This document shows positions 46,390 to 55,073 of a DNA stretch of 64,000 bases, one piece after another. Source of the DNA: an uncultured Eggerthella sp. Its GTDB lineage: Bacteria; Actinomycetota; Coriobacteriia; Coriobacteriales; Eggerthellaceae. The stretch spans positions 124,001 through 188,000 of the forward strand of contig UQLU01000003.1 in assembly GCA_900542065.1 (NCBI GenBank), given 5' to 3'. Made by a program: the position numbers and the translations under genes. How positions within the stretch are numbered: position 1 is the first letter of the stretch; each line of letters starts with the position of its first letter. Below the pieces are notes generated by a model. That model was not told the DNA's origin. It saw nothing but the letters and a program-made list of their open reading frames with translations, and ran no database searches.

Positions 46390-46553
46390 ATGCTCTTAAA
46401 CCTGTAGATAAAATGCGTCAAAATAGAGGATAAGCGAAGACTATAAGCTTTTGTGAATGCGCAGGTGAATGCGCTTGTAGAAGCTTAATTTCTCAATTGA
46501 ATACGCACAGGTTTCTTAAAACAGGTGGCTTTACTTAATGGGGAGGGGAAGCC

Positions 46554-47852
46554 ATGTATGCATCGAAAGAATTTGAGGGCTTTGGTCCATTGTCAGGCGT
46601 TCGTGTAGTTGAGTTGGCCGAATGGGTGGCGGCTCCAGCAGCAGTGCGCTGTTTGGGAGAAATGGGTGCCGAAGTTATCAAGGTCGAAAATCCAGCGGGA
46701 GATCCGCAGCGTACTCAGTGCTACGGCTTTGGCGGGAAACGAACCGAAGAATGCGATCCGACGTATGAAAACGTCAATGCTAACAAAGACTGGATCAGTT
46801 TGAATCTAAAAACCGAAGAAGGCATGGCTATTTTTATGGACCTGCTCTCAACGGCGGATGTGTTCGTTAATGGTGTGCGTGATAAAGCGCTAAAGCGTAT
46901 GGGATTGGATTACGAAACGCTCCATGAAAAGTTTCCTCGTTTAGTCTGGGCGCAAATGCGTGGCTATGGCGAATTTGGCGAAATGCGTGATGAACCTGGA
47001 TATGATGCGGTTTGTTGGGGATCGCGCGGTGGCGTAAATGCGGTATTTCGCCAGGCGGGAGAATCGCCCGCGACGGCACCGCAGGGTTTTGGCGACTTTA
47101 ATGCCGCAGCTATTTTTGCGGGCGGCATTGTAGCGGCGCTCTTCGACCGAACTCGTACGGGCGTTGGCAATAAAGTAACGACAAATTTGTATCATGTGGC
47201 GCTATGGGGTCATTCGCATGGTATTCAGTCGCGTCAGTTCGGAGCGCAGTATCCTGGAAGTCGCGCGAAGGCAAACAATCCTTTCAACAACACGTATCAG
47301 TCGAAAGATGGCATCTGGTTTTTGATTTGCCTGCCCGACTACAACAGATATTTTCCGTCTATGATGCGCATGTTGGGCCAGGAGGACCTGATCGAAGACG
47401 AGCGCATTATTACGCTTGCGGCTATGGCAGAGCATGGTTTGCAGGAATACGTGGTTTCTAAAATTGGTGAAGGTTTTGCTCGTAAGGATTATGACGAGTG
47501 GGACCGTATCATGCTGGAAGAGGAAGTTCCTCATCAGAAGTTGTTCGACTACGATGATATTTTGGCTGACGAGGAAGCCTACGACAACGATGCACTGCGC
47601 AGGTACGAAAGCAAAGATTTCGGGCCGCGTGTATTTAATACCGCGCCACTTCGTTTTGGTAGCTACGGCGATCCTCCGCTGGTTTTGGGTAAGCCTGTTG
47701 GTTATCACACCGAGCGATTTTTGCGCGATAAGGGCTATTCAGATGAAGAAATTGCCGCGCTAGAAGAAAAGGGTGCTGTTCGTTGTTGGCATGGCGAGGA
47801 CTTGGATGATATTCCTGTGCTCCGCTCGAAACGAGACTTGGCAGGGGAGTAG
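46554..47852 (+). CDS. CaiB/BaiF family III CoA-transferase (second)
   Basis: 432-residue paralogue of the enzyme at 31554. Shared features: GPLSGVRVVELAEWVAAPAAVRCLGEMGAEVIKVENPAGD at the N-terminus, RMGLDYETLHEKFPRLVWAQMRGYGEFG, the probable catalytic Asp in EPGYDAVCWGSRGG near 145, and GYHTERFLRDKGYSDEEI at the end. GGGGAGGGGA provides the ribosome site. In FldA/HadA-type pathways such a protein loads CoA onto the 2-hydroxy acid used by the dehydratase, so either paralogue could partner the genes at 37-40 kb. Confidence 0.9.
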   Translation: MYASKEFEGFGPLSGVRVVELAEWVAAPAAVRCLGEMGAEVIKVENPAGDPQRTQCYGFGGKRTEECDPTYENVNANKDWISLNLKTEEGMAIFMDLLSTADVFVNGVRDKALKRMGLDYETLHEKFPRLVWAQMRGYGEFGEMRDEPGYDAVCWGSRGGVNAVFRQAGESPATAPQGFGDFNAAAIFAGGIVAALFDRTRTGVGNKVTTNLYHVALWGHSHGIQSRQFGAQYPGSRAKANNPFNNTYQSKDGIWFLICLPDYNRYFPSMMRMLGQEDLIEDERIITLAAMAEHGLQEYVVSKIGEGFARKDYDEWDRIMLEEEVPHQKLFDYDDILADEEAYDNDALRRYESKDFGPRVFNTAPLRFGSYGDPPLVLGKPVGYHTERFLRDKGYSDEEIAALEEKGAVRCWHGEDLDDIPVLRSKRDLAGE

Positions 47853-48035
47853 TGCCTGCGATTTCGTGAAACTTTGCGAGGAGAAACTTTGCGAATAGGT
47901 GATAACTTGCACTTTATTGGGCAGGCGAATCATTCCTTTGCTCTAAGACAGGCGTATCGACAAAGTAGTGTTTGGCTTAGGTGTGCGTAGATTTCTCGGC
48001 AAGAATAAAACATGAAAGATATGACAAGGTGCAGC

Positions 48036-48350
48036 ATGAGTGACGAAACGAACAAGAGTGACGAAACAAATAAGACAGACAAAGCGAATATAACGGATAA
48101 AAGCGAAGCGAAGGAGAAGGCTTCTGTTGCGACGGTGTCGGCTGCAGAAGCCTTAACTGCTGGCGTTGAGGGAAGACGAGCTGCGAAATTTACTTTTTCA
48201 AGTGATGCCGCAGGTGGGAGCGACGGAGATAAAAACGCTCCTACCAAAAAGCCAAATCAGAAACTAGGCATGGCGTTCGCGTTTGCTTTTGCGATCGTGG
48301 CAGCTATTGTGCTTGCAGTGTTTATCGCGCTCGTTATGGCGCTGGTATAG
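48036..48350 (+). CDS. Small tail-anchored membrane protein of unknown function
   Basis: 104 residues starting MSDETNKSDETNKTDKAN. The first 75 are hydrophilic and repetitive (SDETNK twice, then Thr/Asp/Lys/Glu-rich), and residues about 80-104 form one hydrophobic helix ending the protein with no tail. ATG 48036 has AAGGTG at about 7 nt; an ATG at 48012 in frame has none. It would sit on the cytoplasmic side of the membrane. It lies 219 nt before the O-acetyltransferase gene. No family recognised. Confidence 0.6.
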   Translation: MSDETNKSDETNKTDKANITDKSEAKEKASVATVSAAEALTAGVEGRRAAKFTFSSDAAGGSDGDKNAPTKKPNQKLGMAFAFAFAIVAAIVLAVFIALVMALV

Positions 48351-48569
48351 TGCTCGTATAGCACAGGTTTAACAAGAGGAATCATATGGTTGCGCAAAGG
48401 AGCCGAAAACTTTAATAGCGGTCTCTATTTCGGAAGGATACAAATTTTTCTTGAAAATAGTGCTATTCAGGTAATCGGGACTGATTTCTATATATAACAA
48501 CCTGGTGAAGGTGGTATATTTAACCTTACTGAAAAATTGGTTTTATTGTGAATAATTGGGAATCTGGTA

Positions 48570-51440
48570 ATGTCTTCACAACTTGATTATTGGAAATCTA
48601 TTAAGGCTAAAAATGCTGAGAATGCATCTCAGAAAGCGCATTCAAATCAAGATACTCAGGATTCTCAATCTTCAACGCAGTCACGCTTTTCTGACGCCGA
48701 TTATTCTCGTCGGGGATATTCTCAGGCACATCAGCAAGTGCGCTCGCAATCGCCGCAGCAAGTACAGTCACAATCGCGCGCACAATTGCACTCACAATCA
48801 CATCCGCAAACGAACCCAAGAACTCGTTCGCAGGAATATTCTTCTACGCGCTCGCAGTTGCGTGGACAAGCGCAAGTACATGGACAAGCTCAGTTGCATG
48901 GGCAGCAGCTACATGCCAATTCGCAGATGCGCCCACAGGTGAACAAGCGTCCTTTGCGCAATGATCGCGTTTTGCGCTCGCAAGATTATTTGCAAAGCCG
49001 CGATGACGAAATTATGGATCGTCCTAGCGCGGGATATCGTCACGAAAATCAACCTGATGGAGCTTATCGGGGCGCGTCAGGTCGCTACCGTTCATTCAAT
49101 GAACGCTATGGCATTGACGATCAGTCTGCCATCGAACCAGAAAAGGGAACTCGGTTTCGTTCGTCTTCTCGTTTCAGCGAGGTAGATAGAGGTGGCGACT
49201 TCCGTGACGTGCGCGAAAGGCATGACCACGCTTATGGTGAAAGCGCACGCGAGGCTCGTGATTTTGGTGAAAGCCGCGTCGCTCGCGAAGGTCGCAGAAC
49301 CCGCGAAGGCCGCGATGCTCATCGGATTCACGACAGCCGAAGTACATATAACGATGCGTATAACGAGAGCTACAACGAAGCCCATCATGAATCCTATAAC
49401 GAGGTCTACGACGAAGCTCCTCGTGGAGTTCGCGGTGTAGCAGCTCGTGTTGCTGGTAATGTCGCTGGCACAATGCCTTTTGGTGGGCGCGATAGGCGCA
49501 ACGCAGCATCGACTAAAGTTTCTTCTGTTGCAGCATCTGCTTCCACCGCATCCCAAGCTGCCGCGCCAGCTCGCTCTGACGCAGAACCCACCACCAAATC
49601 ACCGCATGACGCACGCAAACTTGGCAAGTCCTACATGCCTGGTTTGGACGGCTTGCGCGCTTTGGCTGTTTTGGCGGTTTTGCTTTATCACATTTCACCC
49701 AACCAATTTATAGGTGGTTATATTGGCGTTGACTTGTTCTTCGTTATTTCGGGCTTTTTGATTACGTATCGCAATCTTCAAAACATCCAAAACCCGAACA
49801 AGAAGTTCACGCTGAAAAACTTCTGGCTTCGTCGTGCAAGACGCCTGATCCCTGCACTCGTGCTGGTTATTTTGGTATGCGTACCAATCGGTGCGATTAT
49901 CTATCCTGATATTCTTGTTGGAGCATTTAGGCAGGTCGCAGGCGCGCTTACCTATTCGACCAACTGGGTAGAAATTATTCATGGCTCGAACTATTTTGAC
50001 CAGGCAAATCCGTCGCTGTTTAAGAACTTCTGGTCGCTCGCTGTTGAAGAGCAGTTCTATATCATTTGGCCTCCTCTATTGCTGCTTCTGCTTTCGCGCA
50101 GATTAAAGAATTCCCAGCTGATTACCATTGTGGCAACTATTGCTGTTGCTTCGATGGTGTTGATGGGTGTTCTTGCAGCTCCTGACAACTACACGCGTGT
50201 TTACTACGGCACCGACACTCATTGCTTCGGTCTTGCCATGGGCATTATCTTCGCGTTCATTTGGAACAAAGAAAAAGGCTCACTCTCGAAGGAATGGCTG
50301 AGCGCACAGCCTTGGATTCCAGCGCTGGCTCCTGTTGGCTTGATCGGTTTTGCTCTCATCGTAATGCTGGTGCCCGACACCGCTGCGTTCACCTATCCAT
50401 TCGGACTTGTTCTTGGATCGCTGTTCAGTTTGTTCCTGGTCGGTGCAGTTATTATTCGCCCTGACACGCTGTTTACGCGCATTATGGAACTGGCGCCGCT
50501 GCGCTGGTTGGGCGTTCGTTCGTACGGTATTTACCTGTGGCATTGGCCCATGCTGGTGTTTGGTCGCATTCTTATTCCGACTGCAATGGGTACGGTAGAA
50601 AATGTTGCGGTTGATGTACTGTTCGCGTTCATTTCGTTTGTCGCGGCGGACTTGAGCTATCGCTTTGTTGAAGAACCTATGCGAAAAGATGGTTTCATTA
50701 AGTCGCTCGAAAAACTGGTCGATCGTGCACGCGATGGCATTGTTGGTAGGGTACAGGCGGGAGTCTGCGTTGTGTTGGTTATCGCGACCATTGTTGCTAT
50801 TGCGACGGCGCCTGCGAAAACTCAGCTCCAGATGCAGATTGAGCAGCAACAGGCAGAGCAAGCTCAGCAGGCTCAAGAGGCGCAGCAGAATAACACTGAA
50901 GGTGGATCGCCGCAGGATCCTGGATCGATTCCGAATTATGATGAGTCTCAGATGAAGGGTATCCCCGATAGTTCAACGATTACTGCTATTGGTGACTCGC
51001 TTATTTCGGGCAATTCGATTGGTTTTGAGGAAGAATTCCCCGAGATTAACTTCTTGGCAGAGCCGATTCGCCAGTGGGAACAGGGCGTCGAGGTAGTTAA
51101 GGAAGGTAATCAGCAGGGTCTGATCCGTCAGAATGTCATTCTTGACTTTGGTACTAATGGCGGCGTTGCGGATGAGGATCTTGTTCGACAGGTACTTGAT
51201 GAATTAGGTCCTAATAGGCGCATTTTGCTCTACAACATTTATAGTCCGTCTACCTTTGTTGATGAAGCAAACGAGATTTACGAGAAGTTTGCTGAAGAAT
51301 ATCCAAACGTATATCTGGTCGACTGGAACTCTGTTGCGAGTGCGCATCCTGAATACTTGCTTTCCGACAGAACGCACACCAATATCGAAGGCCAGAACGC
51401 CTTTGTCGCCGCAGCGAAAGAAGTGTTTGAAGAGTCGTAA
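48570..51440 (+). CDS. OatA-like peptidoglycan/polysaccharide O-acetyltransferase with long disordered N-terminus
   Basis: Two-domain acetyltransferase. Residues about 354-740 form the acyltransferase-3 membrane domain (MPGLDGLRALAVLAVLLYH with the conserved His, YIGVDLFFVISGFLIT, FWSLAVEEQFYIIWPPLL). Residues about 806-956 form an extracellular SGNH domain with IGDSL, DFGTNG and DRTHTN, giving the Ser, Asn/Gly and Asp-His catalytic positions used to acetylate glycan. Unusual is a 350-residue N-terminal cytoplasmic stretch, first Gln/Ser/His-rich with SQ repeats (48700-48920), then Arg/Glu/Tyr-rich with NESYNE-type repeats near 49350. Typical OatA proteins have about 600 residues. A Q/A-rich linker precedes the SGNH domain. 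The ribosome site is weak. Confidence 0.88.
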   Translation: MSSQLDYWKSIKAKNAENASQKAHSNQDTQDSQSSTQSRFSDADYSRRGYSQAHQQVRSQSPQQVQSQSRAQLHSQSHPQTNPRTRSQEYSSTRSQLRGQAQVHGQAQLHGQQLHANSQMRPQVNKRPLRNDRVLRSQDYLQSRDDEIMDRPSAGYRHENQPDGAYRGASGRYRSFNERYGIDDQSAIEPEKGTRFRSSSRFSEVDRGGDFRDVRERHDHAYGESAREARDFGESRVAREGRRTREGRDAHRIHDSRSTYNDAYNESYNEAHHESYNEVYDEAPRGVRGVAARVAGNVAGTMPFGGRDRRNAASTKVSSVAASASTASQAAAPARSDAEPTTKSPHDARKLGKSYMPGLDGLRALAVLAVLLYHISPNQFIGGYIGVDLFFVISGFLITYRNLQNIQNPNKKFTLKNFWLRRARRLIPALVLVILVCVPIGAIIYPDILVGAFRQVAGALTYSTNWVEIIHGSNYFDQANPSLFKNFWSLAVEEQFYIIWPPLLLLLLSRRLKNSQLITIVATIAVASMVLMGVLAAPDNYTRVYYGTDTHCFGLAMGIIFAFIWNKEKGSLSKEWLSAQPWIPALAPVGLIGFALIVMLVPDTAAFTYPFGLVLGSLFSLFLVGAVIIRPDTLFTRIMELAPLRWLGVRSYGIYLWHWPMLVFGRILIPTAMGTVENVAVDVLFAFISFVAADLSYRFVEEPMRKDGFIKSLEKLVDRARDGIVGRVQAGVCVVLVIATIVAIATAPAKTQLQMQIEQQQAEQAQQAQEAQQNNTEGGSPQDPGSIPNYDESQMKGIPDSSTITAIGDSLISGNSIGFEEEFPEINFLAEPIRQWEQGVEVVKEGNQQGLIRQNVILDFGTNGGVADEDLVRQVLDELGPNRRILLYNIYSPSTFVDEANEIYEKFAEEYPNVYLVDWNSVASAHPEYLLSDRTHTNIEGQNAFVAAAKEVFEES

Positions 51441-51977
51441 GAATAAGCAACGACTGGGAGCTGCTTTGAGTCAGAAGCAGAGGTTAGGAAATTCAGAAAT
51501 AAAAGCCTAAAACTTCAGATCTGCAAATCAAGGTCATTGAATAAGCTTTGATGGTCTTGATGCTGAACTGCTGTTTTACTAAAATCTTTGGAAAATAGCA
51601 GTTCAATACGAACCCAATCCCTTCCTTAGAGGAGTTTCAACTTTAGAGGAGTCGCATTAATGGATAGTAATTGCGCGTTGCGTAATATATATTCTGATTC
51701 TTTATTGAAAAAAGTTGAAATTAATCTAGGGGGAGGGGTACGGTTCTTAGCAATATCTCTTTCCGATAAAAAATCTGAAAACAATTGCATAGTAAATTTT
51801 GTTAGGAGGCTTTTACTCTCTATAAGAGAGGGCCTCCTTTTTCGTCTGCGCGGCTGCACTATCCGTGTCTGTACCATCGTTCTGCAAAGCGATTTCAGAT
51901 TTCTCTTTCGCAAATGTGTTTTCACTAAAAATATGCTCCAACAATCAAATATCAAAAACAGAAAAAGGGTGGTTGTT
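51441..51977 (+). promoter_or_regulatory. Structured leader of the surface-polysaccharide operon
   Basis: 537 nt with several RNA-like folds: a wobble-rich hairpin about 51527-51558, a 14-base hairpin 51564-51577/51592-51605, and a terminator-like hairpin 51804-51838. AGAGGAGT occurs twice near 51627 and 51643, before an ATG at 51660 whose frame is open straight into the HTH gene. I see no conserved protein in that first 106-codon stretch. Confidence 0.45.
51804..51842 (+). terminator. Terminator or attenuator hairpin in the polysaccharide leader
   Basis: Outer stem AGGAGGC/GCCTCCT, inner CTCTCT/AGAGAG with a bulge, followed by TTTTT. It lies 136 nt before the first firmly supported gene of the operon. 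Confidence 0.65.
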
Positions 51978-52337
51978 ATGCGCCTAGATAATGACTTGCG
52001 ATTAAAAGCTCTCGATTTGTTTGAGCGCGGATTTAGCTATAAAGCGGTTGCTCATCAGCTGCAACTTAGTCCTGAAACGGTACGTGAATGGGTTTATTTG
52101 TGGCGCGCATTGGGATCTGATCTTTATAAACATCCAGAAAAACGACCACGACGTTACTCGCCAGAAGTGAAATTGGCTGCAGTGAAGGATCACCTAAGTG
52201 GCGTTCCGATGATAGACGTAATGCGTCGCTATCAAATCGCAAACAGAAACCGAATTAAGGATTGGTGCGTGCAATACGCCAAACAGGGGCCTTCTGCATT
52301 TGGGAAGAAAAAGCAGCAAGTGAAAGAGCAATCGTGA
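51978..52337 (+). CDS. Orphan IS3-OrfA-like helix-turn-helix protein (paralogue)
   Basis: 119 residues starting MRLDNDLRLKALDLFERGFSY, with two helix-turn-helix segments (YKAVAHQLQLSPETVREWVYLWRALG and LSGVPMIDVMRRYQIANRNRIKDW). It aligns along its length with the protein at 17825-18157. No OrfB or inverted repeats. AAAGGGTGG lies 8 nt before ATG 51978; the frame is open upstream to an ATG at 51660, also with a GAGGAG site, but that extension runs through the leader hairpin and looks non-coding. Its stop codon overlaps the GTG start of the next gene (GTGA), so it belongs to the operon and may regulate it. Confidence 0.75.
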   Translation: MRLDNDLRLKALDLFERGFSYKAVAHQLQLSPETVREWVYLWRALGSDLYKHPEKRPRRYSPEVKLAAVKDHLSGVPMIDVMRRYQIANRNRIKDWCVQYAKQGPSAFGKKKQQVKEQS

Positions 52338-53437
52338 CAGTAGATATTTCAGTGATAATACCTGCATATAATGCGGAAAAGACTATAGGCAGATGCCTTG
52401 ATTCCGTATTGTGTCAGACTCCTGAGATAGAAATAATCGCTGTTGATGATTGCTCAACTGATCGGACATTCGATATTTGTAAAGAATATCAGTCACACCA
52501 TAGCAATATTACCCTCTTTCGTAACGAAAAGAACATTGGGCAAGGTTTATCGCGCAATAGAGGAATCGAATCAGCATCTGGCGAGTACCTCGCCTTTATC
52601 GATTCGGACGATACGGTATCCAAGTACATGTATGGCGATATGTTATCGCTTGCTTATAGGGGTGGGTACGATGTTGTTCGGTGCAGGTTTAAGCGAATCT
52701 ATGAGTCTATGGCATCTCGTATCGAGGTTTCTAAAAGGCTGAACAATATCGAAGAATTTCATACTCCTAAAGAAATCTGCGAAAAAATACTTCCGCAATT
52801 TGTGGGATTTTTACCAGGCGAATCCATGGAAAAGCGGCCGCCATGGTCGGCGTGTACGTACTTGTATAAGACGGCTATTGTTAAGAACAAGAACATCAGG
52901 TTTGCGTCGGAGCGTGTGTTATATAGCGAGGATATGTTTTTCAATCTAGATATTCTCAATAACATTGAAAGTTATATTTCGACGGACGCTGAATATTACT
53001 TCTATATCGATAATCCGTCTTCAACGGTTCATCGATACAATGATCCGCTAGCGCGATGCCAGAAGTTGGTGTCGTTCGCTGAAGGAAAAAATCAGGACAT
53101 AATCAAAAGAGTTTATCTTAGCGTACTGAACTCTCTGCCCGAAGCCGCTACGCAATTAGTTTATGACTCTTCTATTCCGTGGGGTGAAAAGAAAAGAATC
53201 TTAAAGCAGCTCAGAAAAGAGCCTCCTTTTATTACGTGCTTTGCGACGTATCCCATACACGAATTGCAGTTTTATCTGCGAGTTTTCTTTGTGTGCGCGA
53301 AGCATAATTTTGTTACGGCAGAACTGCTTTGCGCCTATATCAATATTTTCAGGATGTGGATTATCAAGCATTTTTGTTGGTGCAGAGATATTGCTCATTT
53401 GAATCAAGCGAAAAGGCGTGAGGAAAATGAGCAATAA
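52334..53437 (+). CDS. Family 2 glycosyltransferase (first)
   Basis: 367 residues. GT-A fold opening TVDISVIIPAYNAEKTIGRCLDSVLCQ, nucleotide-sugar loop VDDCSTDRTFDIC, and the DSDD metal-binding segment in EYLAFIDSDDTVSKYM near 90. The GTG at 52334 overlaps the stop of the HTH gene. The C-terminal third is not conserved. It closely resembles the glycosyltransferase at 58763, even at DNA level over the first 25 bases after the start. It would add a sugar to a lipid-linked surface polysaccharide on the cytoplasmic face. Donor and acceptor are unknown. Confidence 0.9.
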   Translation: MTVDISVIIPAYNAEKTIGRCLDSVLCQTPEIEIIAVDDCSTDRTFDICKEYQSHHSNITLFRNEKNIGQGLSRNRGIESASGEYLAFIDSDDTVSKYMYGDMLSLAYRGGYDVVRCRFKRIYESMASRIEVSKRLNNIEEFHTPKEICEKILPQFVGFLPGESMEKRPPWSACTYLYKTAIVKNKNIRFASERVLYSEDMFFNLDILNNIESYISTDAEYYFYIDNPSSTVHRYNDPLARCQKLVSFAEGKNQDIIKRVYLSVLNSLPEAATQLVYDSSIPWGEKKRILKQLRKEPPFITCFATYPIHELQFYLRVFFVCAKHNFVTAELLCAYINIFRMWIIKHFCWCRDIAHLNQAKRREENEQ

Positions 53438-55073
53438 AAACTTAAAGCAAACTGAGAACAAACAAGCTGCTCCCTGCTTAAATGACGTTGTAGATCAAGA
53501 AGCAAATACGCCAGCATCTCGTACATCTCGAACTGCGCTTGCAACAAAAAATGCTGCGTTTGGCTTAGCTGGTCAAGCAATTAATCTCTTAATGGCATTT
53601 GCTTCACGCACGGTTTTTATTTACCTACTCGGCGAATACTATCTAGGTGTTAACTATCTTTTCGTAGATATCTTAAATGTCCTTTCATTTGCTGAATTGG
53701 GATTTGGATCAGCGATGACATTTGCCTTGTATTCTCCTGTAGCAAAAGGGCAAAACGAAAAAGTTCAGCAGCTTATTTACTTTTATCGCAATGCTTATCG
53801 CGTAATTGCGTTAATAGTATTGTTGTTTGGTTTAGCTCTTCTTCCGTTTTTGCAATACCTAGTCTCGGATGCTGGATCCATTACGCTTTCAGAGCTTCGG
53901 CTCTATTTTCTTATTTTTCTCGCCAACACCGTGATTTCGTATTTCGTTACGTATAAATTCGGACTGCTAAATGCGCTGCAGAAGACTTATGTTCAAACAA
54001 ACTTTGGAACCATAACGACAATCGGATGTGCATTAGCGCAAATAGTGGCATTAGTTTTGACGCAGAGTTTTCTTGTTTATCTGTTGGCGAATTTTGTTGT
54101 GCTTACTGTGTCGCGTTTTGCGCTGGCAAGGTATTTGAACGCTCGTTATCCAGTGCTCAAAAACAAGCCTGAGCAATTACTGCCCAAGAACGAAAAACGA
54201 AGAATTCTGCACGAAGTGAAAGGTCTTGCAGTTCATCAATTTTCTGGTGTTGCGGTACACGCAACCGACAGCATAATCATTGCCGTTATTCCTACGTTAG
54301 GTATTGTTCTGGTTGGTGCGGTCGGTAATTACAACATGATCATAACCACAATTCAAGGGATTGTGCTTGTCGTGGTAAACAGTGTTGTAGCTGGTTTTGG
54401 GAATTTGGCGGCACTTGAATCAAAGCAAAAGTTTAGGGAAGTCTTTGATGAAGCAAACTTTATTGGTTTTTGGGTGTTTGGGCTGTGTGCCGTCTGTTTC
54501 TTCGTACTGCTACCACCATTTATTAAGCTATGGATCGGCGAAACTTATCTCGTAGATGCGGCAAGTTTTACGCTGATTCTCGTGAATTTCTATTTGCAAG
54601 GACAAAGCGTGGTATACAGCAACGCACGCATTGCAAAAGGTAACTTCAACAAAGATAAGTGGTGGTCCTTACTCCAGGCAATAATCAACCTTGTCGTATC
54701 GGTAGTGTGCGCATTGCAATTTGGTTTGGTTGGGGTCTTTGTAGGGACAGTAGTTTCGCGCTTGGTTTTTGTAATTTCGAGACCTTGTTCAACGTATCGC
54801 TTTTTATTTGGATGCTCTCCTTGGCAGTATTTTGCCGACATTGTTAAGTATTGCTTATTTGTTGTATTGGCGGCTGTTGTATCAGTAGGCGCCACATCGA
54901 TTTTTTTAGAAACGCTTAGTATTGCTAACTTCTGTTTGGCTACGGTTATCTGCTTTGTTATTACCAATGTCGTCTTTTTCGCATGTACATTTAAAAGCTC
55001 TGTTTTCCAGACAGTGAAAAAGCGCGTTTTTTCTTTAGTGAAACCCCTGTTGGAAAGGGGTGATCGCTCATGA
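53427..55073 (+). CDS. Oligosaccharide flippase (Wzx/MATE-type)
   Basis: 548-residue membrane protein with about fourteen helices and a 45-residue soluble N-terminus. Features of polysaccharide flippases: LATKNAAFGLAGQAINLLMAFASRTVFIYLLGEYYLGVNYLF at helix 1-2 and LSFAELGFGSAMTFALYSPVAKG next. It would move the lipid-linked repeat unit across the membrane. ATG 53427 overlaps the end of the preceding gene by 11 nt; a GTG three codons upstream is the alternative. Confidence 0.87.
   Translation: MSNKNLKQTENKQAAPCLNDVVDQEANTPASRTSRTALATKNAAFGLAGQAINLLMAFASRTVFIYLLGEYYLGVNYLFVDILNVLSFAELGFGSAMTFALYSPVAKGQNEKVQQLIYFYRNAYRVIALIVLLFGLALLPFLQYLVSDAGSITLSELRLYFLIFLANTVISYFVTYKFGLLNALQKTYVQTNFGTITTIGCALAQIVALVLTQSFLVYLLANFVVLTVSRFALARYLNARYPVLKNKPEQLLPKNEKRRILHEVKGLAVHQFSGVAVHATDSIIIAVIPTLGIVLVGAVGNYNMIITTIQGIVLVVVNSVVAGFGNLAALESKQKFREVFDEANFIGFWVFGLCAVCFFVLLPPFIKLWIGETYLVDAASFTLILVNFYLQGQSVVYSNARIAKGNFNKDKWWSLLQAIINLVVSVVCALQFGLVGVFVGTVVSRLVFVISRPCSTYRFLFGCSPWQYFADIVKYCLFVVLAAVVSVGATSIFLETLSIANFCLATVICFVITNVVFFACTFKSSVFQTVKKRVFSLVKPLLERGDRS

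Noticed and set aside
51660..51977. Annotating the HTH gene from ATG 51660 (225 residues)
   Set aside because: The extra 106 residues run through the terminator-like hairpin, have no counterpart in the paralogue, and a good ribosome site exists before 51978. Kept as a finding.
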